A program made the position numbers and the translations under genes. This document shows, in pieces, positions 14,938 to 19,962 of a stretch of DNA of 19,962 bases. Source of the DNA: JAYRGC01 sp041908065 (GTDB lineage: Bacteria; Pseudomonadota; Alphaproteobacteria; UBA9219); contig JAYRGC010000013.1 in the NCBI GenBank assembly GCA_041908065.1, positions 1 to 19,962 on the forward strand, given 5' to 3'. Below the pieces are notes generated by a model that had not been told where the DNA came from, did not search any database, and worked only from the letters and a program-made list of their open reading frames with translations. Positions within the stretch are counted from its first letter, which is position 1. Each line of letters opens with the position of its first letter.

Positions 14938-15845
14938 GCGACAACAGCCCCGGACACAGTACCAGCGGTATGCCTGCTGCCCCCCCCCATCCGTCCGACG
15001 ACGGCTGGCTGCGGAGGGCTTGGCGGCGCGCCCACAACAGATGGCGCGGCCATACCGAGGCCGAGGCGTTGCGCGAGGCAGTAGAGGAGCTTATCGAGGA
15101 ATCGGCCTCGGATTCCTCAACCGGCAGCCCCGCCACCGAAAGGACGCTTCTGGCCAACGTGCTGGAGCTGCGCGATACCCACATCATCGATTGCATGGTT
15201 CCTCGAGCCGACATCGTGGCCATGGATGTCGACAGCGACATGAAACAACTGGTCGAAACGATGGTGGAACGCTCTCACAGCCGCATCCCGATCTATCGCG
15301 GAACGCTGGACGACACCTTGGGAATGATTCATATCAAGGACGTGATGGCTAAAATCTCCCGCAACGAATCCTGCCCGATACGCGATCTCTTGCGTCCGGT
15401 GCAGTTCGTCGCGCCGTCTATGCCAGCTTCGCGGCTTTTGTCGCAAATGCGCCAAACCAGACAGCATATGGCTATGGTGGTGGACGAATTCGGCGGGATC
15501 GACGGGTTGGTCACCATCGAGGATCTAGTGGAGCTGGTCGTTGGAGAGATAGACGACGAGCACGACGTTCCGGATTCCCCCTTGGTGGTTACACGCCCCG
15601 ACGGCACGATCATGGCCGATGCCCGTCTGCCGATAGGCGACTTCGAAACCCGCGTCGGCAAAGAAATCCTAACCTCTGGCGAACGCGACACCATCGACAC
15701 GCTGGGCGGCTATGTGGCGCATTTGGCCGGACGCATCCCCCAGACCGGAGAAGCCCTGAAAAGCCCATGCGGCCTCACCTTCGAGGTTCTGGCCGCAGAC
15801 CAAAACCGCATATCCCGCGTGCGGGTGCGCGGAAAATTGTCGTGA
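14934..15845 (+). CDS. corC: CorC/HlyC-family CBS-domain protein
   Basis: A cytosolic 303-residue protein with no transmembrane segment. An N-terminal charged region (1-~85) precedes two CBS domains: the first spans ~88-140 with MVPRADIVAMDVD and SRIPIYRG, the second ~155-210 with MAMVVDEFGGIDGLVTIEDL. A C-terminal CorC/HlyC transporter-associated domain (~218-300; TIDTLGGYVAHLAGRIPQTGE) follows. Members have been linked to magnesium and cobalt efflux, but the biochemical role is uncertain; some bacteria need it alongside ybeY and lnt. It overlaps ybeY by four bases. A run of nine cytosines at 14980-14988 encodes part of A16-P-P-H19 and is a potential slippage site. The larger DUF21-containing membrane relatives are excluded by the lack of membrane helices. 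Confidence 0.92.
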   Translation: MSDNSPGHSTSGMPAAPPHPSDDGWLRRAWRRAHNRWRGHTEAEALREAVEELIEESASDSSTGSPATERTLLANVLELRDTHIIDCMVPRADIVAMDVDSDMKQLVETMVERSHSRIPIYRGTLDDTLGMIHIKDVMAKISRNESCPIRDLLRPVQFVAPSMPASRLLSQMRQTRQHMAMVVDEFGGIDGLVTIEDLVELVVGEIDDEHDVPDSPLVVTRPDGTIMADARLPIGDFETRVGKEILTSGERDTIDTLGGYVAHLAGRIPQTGEALKSPCGLTFEVLAADQNRISRVRVRGKLS

Positions 15846-15853
15846 TCGACGCC

Positions 15854-15871
15854 CAATCTCATAGGAGATTG
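15854..15871 (+). terminator. Small hairpin after corC
   Basis: CAATCTC (15854-15860), ATAG loop, GAGATTG (15865-15871) pairs perfectly over 7 bp and starts 8 bp after the corC stop. No T-run follows. It may mark the end of the ybeY-corC transcript. Confidence 0.3.
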
Positions 15872-16004
15872 CATGGGCGGCACATAGCGTTGTAGATTGC
15901 TGTCCGTATCGCTCTTCTCCCCTTAATCCTTATACTTCTTCCTCCCCGCCTCGCCTAATCGCTTTGTCAAATCCACGCCGTCCTTCCAACGGAGCACTCA
16001 AGAA

Positions 16005-17426
16005 ATGTCCGAAACATGGCTCGACAACAAGACGTTCGATGAAATCAAGATCGGAGACAGCGCGAAACTAATCCGCCAGTTGACGCGCCGCGACATCGAG
16101 CTGTTCGCCGTGGTGTCAGGCGACGTGAACCCCGCCCATATCGACGAGGAATACGCCAAGGACAACCGCTTTCACGGGCTGGTGGCGCACGGGCTTTTGG
16201 GCGGCGCGTTGATCTCGGCCGTCCTCGGCAACCAGATGCCCGGCCCCGGCACTATCTACCTCGGCCAAGACCTGAAGTTCCTGAAACCGGTGCGCCCGGG
16301 CGACACGGTGGAAGTCAGCGTCAAGGCCGTGGAAAAAGACGACGCCCACAAAGTGGTGATCTTCGACTGTCTGGTGACGAACCAGAACGGCCAACCGGTG
16401 ATAACCGGCACGGCCAAGGTTATTGCCCCGACCGAGAAAATCCGCCGCGCCGCCATATCGCTCCCCGACATAGAACTGCGCCACCGCGACCGTCTGCGGC
16501 GGTTGGTGGAACAGGCGAAAAAACTGCCGCCGATGCGGACGGCGGTGGTGCATCCCTGCGACTCGGTTTCGTTGGAAGGCATGGCCTCGGCCACGGCGGA
16601 GGGGCTGATAATCCCCGTGCTGGTGGGGCCGGAATCCAAGATACGCGCCGCCGCCAGCGCGTGCGGAGTCAATCTGGCCGGATACGAGATAGTCGACGTT
16701 CCCCACAGCCACGCCGCCGCCATTCACTCGGTGGAATTGGCGCGAAACAGCAAGGTTCACGCCCTGATGAAGGGCAGCCTACATACCGACGAGCTGATGT
16801 CGGCGGTAGTGGACAGCACGCGCGGTCTTCGCACCGAACGCCGCATGAGCCATGTGTTCGTCATGGACGTGCCGTCGTACAAATGGCCGCTGCTTATTAC
16901 CGATGCCGGAATCAACATCTTGCCGTCGTTGCGCGAAAAGCGCGACATTTGCCAGAACGCCATCTACGTCGCCCACGATCTGGGAATAGAAAAGCCGCTG
17001 GTGGCGTTGTTGGCGGCGACCGAGACCGTCAGCTCCGACATGCAGGCCACGCTGGATGCCGCCGCGCTATGCAAGATGTCGGAGCGCGGCCAGATAACCG
17101 GAGCGGTGCTGGACGGCCCATTGGCCCTCGACAACGCCATCAACGCCGAAGCGGCGCGGATAAAGGGCATATCTTCGCCGGTGGCCGGACAGGCCGACAT
17201 TCTAGTGGTTCCCAATATCGAAGCCGGAAATATGCTGGCCAAGCAGCTCGATTATCTGGCCGCCGCCGAATCCGCCGGGATCGTCTGCGGGGCGCGGGTT
17301 CCCATCATCCTGACAAGCCGCGCCGAACGCGCCCCGTCGCGCATGGCCTCTGCTGCGTTGGCGGTGTTGGCGGCTGAAGGCGAACGCATCCGCCGCGAAG
17401 CCAAGGCGGCGTCGGGAAAAGGGTAA
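16005..17426 (+). CDS. Bifunctional MaoC-like enoyl-CoA hydratase / phosphate acyltransferase
   Basis: A 473-residue fusion. Residues ~10-140 are a MaoC-like hot-dog hydratase with the hydratase-2 motif SGDVNPAHID (catalytic D40 and H45), followed by the FHGLVAHGLLGGALIS helix. Residues ~160-465 are a phosphate acetyl/butyryltransferase domain (VHPCDSVSLEGMASA, MKGSLHTDELM, GAVLDGPLALDNAIN, ADILVVPNIEAGNML). The transferase half swaps CoA for phosphate to give an acyl phosphate; the hydratase half probably acts on a 2-enoyl- or 3-hydroxyacyl-CoA. The ATG at 16005 has GGAG 10 bp upstream. ackA follows after 71 bp and can use the acyl phosphate to make ATP. Such fusions next to ackA are known in alphaproteobacteria. 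Chain-length preference cannot be read from sequence. Confidence 0.94.
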   Translation: MSETWLDNKTFDEIKIGDSAKLIRQLTRRDIELFAVVSGDVNPAHIDEEYAKDNRFHGLVAHGLLGGALISAVLGNQMPGPGTIYLGQDLKFLKPVRPGDTVEVSVKAVEKDDAHKVVIFDCLVTNQNGQPVITGTAKVIAPTEKIRRAAISLPDIELRHRDRLRRLVEQAKKLPPMRTAVVHPCDSVSLEGMASATAEGLIIPVLVGPESKIRAAASACGVNLAGYEIVDVPHSHAAAIHSVELARNSKVHALMKGSLHTDELMSAVVDSTRGLRTERRMSHVFVMDVPSYKWPLLITDAGINILPSLREKRDICQNAIYVAHDLGIEKPLVALLAATETVSSDMQATLDAAALCKMSERGQITGAVLDGPLALDNAINAEAARIKGISSPVAGQADILVVPNIEAGNMLAKQLDYLAAAESAGIVCGARVPIILTSRAERAPSRMASAALAVLAAEGERIRREAKAASGKG

Positions 17427-17497
17427 TCGGATAGAGAGATTCTTTACCATTTTCTTCCTATGCAATAGTCTCGAAAAAACGTTTTAGGGAAACAATC

Positions 17498-18682
17498 ATG
17501 CCTGCCGCTCAACCTCTGATCCTCGTCCTGAACTGCGGTTCGTCGAGCGTGAAATTCGCGCTTTTCTGCGGAACCAAGCATGAATGCGTCGGCAAAGGCT
17601 CCATATCCGGCGTGGGAGGAACTTCTATAAAATTCTCGGCGTCGGGAGAGCTTTTCCCCTCCGCGCCTCCGCAACCTTCCGATTGCCGTAACGTGTCGGA
17701 CGCGATCCGCTGTCTGGTGGAATGGCTGGAGAAAGCCCTGCCTGCCAACGCCATACGCGCGGTCGGCCACCGCGTGGTGCATGGCGGAGACTTTTCCGGC
17801 CACGTCGCGATAACTCAAGACGTGGTTTCCAAATTGAAGACCTTCATACCGCTGGCTCCGCTGCACCAGCCCTTCAACCTCGAAGCTATCGAGATAATGT
17901 CGTCGCTGCATCCCGACGTGCCGCAAGCGGCCTGCTTCGACACCGCCTTCCATTCCACCATACCGCCGTTGCACACGCGCTTCGCCCTGCCGCGCGTTTG
18001 GCACGACAAGGGCGTCAGGCGTTATGGTTTTCACGGACTGTCATACGAATACATCGCCGGAAAACTGCGTTCACTGTCGCCATCCGCCCATGCCGGACGG
18101 GTGCTGGTAGCCCATTTGGGCAGCGGCGCGAGCCTGTGCGCGATGAAAGCTGGCGTCAGTTTCGATACTTCGCTGGGATTTTCGACCCTCGACGGGCTTA
18201 TCATGGGAACCCGCTGCGGAACCTTGGACGCCGGAGTGGTCTTATACTTCATGCGAGAATGCAAGATGGAGCTGCAAGCCATCGAAAAACTTTTATATAA
18301 AGAATCCGGCCTGATGGGCATATCCGGCATCAGCGCGGACATGGCGGCGTTGCTGTCAGATCCTTCGCCGCACGCCAAAGAGGCCGTGGATATGTTTTGT
18401 CTGCGCGTGACGCGCGAGGCCAGCGCGTTGATAGGACTGATGGGCGGCGTCGACGCTTTCGTATTCACCGGAGGGATAGGGGAAAACTCGGAAGTCATAA
18501 GGTCGAGGATAATGGAATCCATCGGGTGGGCGGAGCTGGCGTTGGACGAAGCCTCCAACATATCCGCCTCCAACAAGGAGCCGAGGCTGTTGTCTCCGGT
18601 CGGCATGAAAACCGAGGTATGGATGATCCCGACCGACGAGGAAGCGGTAATAGCCCGCCACGCCACCAAAATCGCCGGATAG
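17498..18682 (+). CDS. ackA: Acetate/propionate kinase
   Basis: AckA reversibly converts acyl phosphate and ADP to acid and ATP. The 394-residue protein is of normal length and has the ASKHA-fold motifs: LNCGSSSVKF (11-20) near the start, GHRVVHGG, FDTAFHSTIP, RYGFHGLSYEYIAGKL, AHLGSGASLCA, the LDGLIMGTRCGTLDAGV segment, FTGGIGENS, and IPTDEEAVIARH near the end. The start ATG at 17498 has AGGGA 7 bp upstream. It follows the MaoC-Pta gene by 71 bp on the same strand, so the pair forms an acyl-CoA to acid route with ATP gain. Butyrate kinase is less likely from these motifs, but the substrate may be wider than acetate. The last codons and stop lie inside a small palindrome (GCCGGA-TAG-TCCGGC). 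Confidence 0.96.
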   Translation: MPAAQPLILVLNCGSSSVKFALFCGTKHECVGKGSISGVGGTSIKFSASGELFPSAPPQPSDCRNVSDAIRCLVEWLEKALPANAIRAVGHRVVHGGDFSGHVAITQDVVSKLKTFIPLAPLHQPFNLEAIEIMSSLHPDVPQAACFDTAFHSTIPPLHTRFALPRVWHDKGVRRYGFHGLSYEYIAGKLRSLSPSAHAGRVLVAHLGSGASLCAMKAGVSFDTSLGFSTLDGLIMGTRCGTLDAGVVLYFMRECKMELQAIEKLLYKESGLMGISGISADMAALLSDPSPHAKEAVDMFCLRVTREASALIGLMGGVDAFVFTGGIGENSEVIRSRIMESIGWAELALDEASNISASNKEPRLLSPVGMKTEVWMIPTDEEAVIARHATKIAG

Positions 18683-18710
18683 TCCGGCAGGCGCGCCCCC
18701 GAAACGCCCT

Positions 18711-18734
18711 CCTTCTTCCCTATTGGGTTGAAGG
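18711..18734 (+). terminator. Possible terminator after ackA
   Basis: CCTTCTTCCC (18711-18720), TATT loop, GGGTTGAAGG (18725-18734) pairs in 8 of 10 positions (two T-T mismatches). It is followed by the A/T-rich CCTTATATTA. It begins 28 bp after the ackA stop, just before the RHS-derived cassette. Confidence 0.4.
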
Positions 18735-18760
18735 CCTTATATTAGACCTCTTGCATAGCC

Positions 18761-18778
18761 GCCGTCATCTACCCTGTT
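18761..18778. repeat. Repeat fragment at the RHS cassette junction
   Basis: GCCGTCATCTACCCTGTT is the reverse complement, with one mismatch in 18, of 13404-13421, which is part of the palindromic repeat cluster between the helicase gene and accD. In that copy the sequence runs on into the CTTTGGCC palindrome; here it does not. It ends about 20 bases before RHS homology begins. Confidence 0.6.
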
Positions 18779-18799
18779 TAAATCACCCCTGTTACCCCC

Positions 18800-19432
18800 T
18801 TGGCGTTTGGGGATAACCCGCCCAGCGGCACCTTTGTCTATAACCTGCGGTTCCCGGGACAGTACTATGACACGGAAACGGGGTTGCATTACAACTATTA
18901 TCGGGATTATAACCCTGCTTTGGGGAGGTATGTGCAGAGTGACCCCATTGGGTTGGATGGCGGCATCAATGCATACGCCTACGCGCTAAGTGCGCCGACG
19001 ATGTACACGGATGAGGACGGTCTCAGTGCGCTGAAAATTATCGCGCTATGCGCGAAGGGATACCGCGTCATAAAGAATGTGGGGCTTACGGAGGCAATTC
19101 AGGCAGTTCGGCGAGGTGAGAACGTGCTTGCCAACTCGCACTCCGAAGCGAAGCAGATTGCTCGTGCCGCAAGCAAAGGCAAGCGCCCGATACGCGACCC
19201 GGCACACAAGCCCGAGGATGGACAGATGCCTCACTACCATCCGAACCCGCGAAACGGTAGCCATGTCTTCTACTCGATTGCAGCTGCGGTCACGGCTTCG
19301 AACTACTTGCAGTGCGAGGACAAAGAAAACCTTTGTGTTGAAGGTGTACTGGGGGAGGTCATCGACTTCTTCAATCCATTGGCGGCTGGTCAAGATGTTA
19401 TCGACATAGTTGGTGGAGGAGGAGAAGATTGA
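18800..19432 (+). CDS. Orphan RHS C-terminal tip with unidentified toxin-like domain
   Basis: A 210-residue product in two parts. Residues ~3-75 are the end of an RHS core domain (NLRFPGQYYDTETGLHYNYYRDYNPALGRYVQSDPIGL, here split from PTMYTDEDGL at 66-75 by the usual NAYAYALS stretch). RHS proteins deliver variable C-terminal toxins that are released after this core. Residues ~76-210 are the variable tip: NSHSEAKQIARAASKGKRPIRD, then H145-Y-H147-P and H155-VFY158, and a Gly/Asp-rich end. The histidines may bind metal or act in catalysis; I cannot name the family. The YD repeats, signal and PAAR/TcB parts are missing: the frame is closed by TAA at 18779-18781, leaving only a TTG at 18800 as start. 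It is either a silent cassette or a truncated remnant. Confidence 0.75.
   Translation: MAFGDNPPSGTFVYNLRFPGQYYDTETGLHYNYYRDYNPALGRYVQSDPIGLDGGINAYAYALSAPTMYTDEDGLSALKIIALCAKGYRVIKNVGLTEAIQAVRRGENVLANSHSEAKQIARAASKGKRPIRDPAHKPEDGQMPHYHPNPRNGSHVFYSIAAAVTASNYLQCEDKENLCVEGVLGEVIDFFNPLAAGQDVIDIVGGGGED
19415..19424 (+). promoter_or_regulatory. Strong ribosome binding site for the immunity gene
   Basis: GGAGGAGGAG lies inside the end of the RHS-tip gene. It is 4 bp before the TTG at 19429 and 25 bp before the first in-frame ATG (19450). It supports the TTG start and coupled translation. Confidence 0.6.
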
Positions 19433-19737
19433 CTCTCTTTCGTGTGACGATGACCGGCTGCGGCTTGCAGTTGTGGATGGAGAATGCGGCACCTGTCGAT
19501 GCTGGATTCGTGAAGAGCGAGTTCGTGCTTGCCGAATCGGAGAACGAGGCAAGTAGGCGTGCCGTTGAACAGGTGCGAACCCAACTTCAGCAGCAAGCTG
19601 AAGCGGGTGGCCTCGTGCTCAAAGGCGTGGGCATCGAGGTCGATGAAGTTGCACGGTCGATGAAGTTCTGGAGGCTCGCGCAGCAGGAGGGGTTCGTCTT
19701 CTTCCCGCAAAATGAAGCTAGGACCCAAAACGAGTAA
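19429..19737 (+). CDS. Likely cognate immunity protein of the RHS toxin tip
   Basis: A 102-residue cytosolic protein with no signal peptide or membrane helix; I do not recognise the family. Visible features are a short hydrophobic start (TLFRVTMTG), a helix rich in Glu, Arg and Gln (~37-59, ENEASRRAVEQVRTQLQQQ), and an aromatic end (KFWRLAQQEGFVFFPQ). The role is inferred from position: it directly follows a toxin-like RHS tip, overlaps its stop by four bases (TTGA), and has a strong ribosome site. RHS and other polymorphic toxins are regularly followed by their immunity gene. The start is TTG at 19429; the in-frame GTG at 19444 and ATG at 19450 are alternatives and would remove five or seven residues. 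Base use resembles the toxin tip rather than the genes upstream, suggesting the two arrived together. Confidence 0.7.
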   Translation: MTLFRVTMTGCGLQLWMENAAPVDAGFVKSEFVLAESENEASRRAVEQVRTQLQQQAEAGGLVLKGVGIEVDEVARSMKFWRLAQQEGFVFFPQNEARTQNE

Positions 19738-19962
19738 TAGAGGACAGACCGTTCGCCGTGATCGGCGGTATATCCAGCGGGTTAAAGCACCGTAGGTTGG
19801 GTTGCATTTTGCAACCCAACATTATTGGACTGGCGTCAACCCAATCTATGGACTTTGCTCAATCCCGGTAGGGTACGAGACTGTGAAAGAACCCAGCCGG
19901 ATATTCCCCGGCGACCCCGTTATCGTTGTTTCAAAGCCACCATAGGCCAAGTGGCCGCCAGA
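19738..19962. other. Gene-free tail of the window
   Basis: Apart from the hairpin at 19796-19820 I see no gene or recognised element in these 225 bp. A partial gene starting beyond the window edge cannot be excluded. Confidence 0.5.
19796..19820. terminator. Hairpin after the RHS/immunity cassette
   Basis: GTTGGGTTGC (19796-19805), ATTTT loop, GCAACCCAAC (19811-19820) is a perfect 10-bp stem. It begins 58 bp after the immunity stop and is followed by ATTATTGG rather than a T-run. It may end transcription. As I recall, repeats of the type TAGGTTGGGTTGC..GCAACCCAACA are also common dispersed elements. Confidence 0.5.

Noticed and set aside
18674..18688. GCCGGA-TAG-TCCGGC hairpin over the ackA stop as a terminator
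   Set aside because: It contains the stop codon, has a short 6-bp stem and no T-run; the hairpin at 18711-18734 is a better candidate.
18745..18775. Possible insertion-sequence end (AGACCTCTTGCAT) before the RHS cassette
   Set aside because: No transposase and no matching inverted end or target duplication can be seen in the window.

Overview
The window looks like a chromosomal segment of a free-living, polarly flagellated alphaproteobacterium. The grounds are the flhA-flhF-flhG order, a short HPr-kinase-like protein of the alphaproteobacterial type, an LplT-PlsC-Aas triple fusion, a MaoC-Pta fusion next to ackA, and the start sequences of AtpG (MPSLRDLKNR) and PurB (MIPRYSRP). A Rhodospirillales-like relative is my guess; order and genus cannot be fixed from this sequence alone.

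Layout: (1) 133-4624 is a plus-strand flagellar block, flhA-flhF-flhG, followed by a small cysteine-rich lipoprotein. (2) 4631-6925 holds purB and a stand-alone atpG that lacks the other ATP synthase genes beside it. (3) 6926-7306 is a gene-free patch built from palindromic repeats, including a 36-bp-arm inverted repeat related to the one that opens the window. (4) 7307-10723 is one large membrane phospholipid-repair gene (LplT/PlsC/acyl-ACP synthetase fusion). (5) 10771-13250 is a divergent pair: a short hprK (minus) and a Pif1-like helicase with extra N- and C-terminal domains (plus). (6) 13251-13495 is a palindrome-rich gap between converging genes. (7) 13496-15845 has accD (minus) with its start codon 8 bp from that of ybeY (plus), which overlaps corC. 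(8) 16005-18682 is the MaoC-Pta and AckA pair, able to turn acyl-CoA into free acid and ATP. (9) 18782-19737 is a foreign-looking cassette: the C-terminal tip of an RHS protein with an unidentified toxin-like domain, and a small gene overlapping it that is a likely immunity gene. The rest of the RHS protein is absent.

Most genes are ordinary housekeeping genes. The parts that deserve attention are the orphan RHS tip/immunity cassette and its junction sequence, the several families of short palindromic repeats between genes (one family also occurs at the RHS junction), the isolated atpG, and the domain architecture of the Pif1-like helicase. I see no tRNA, rRNA, CRISPR array, transposase or prophage gene.
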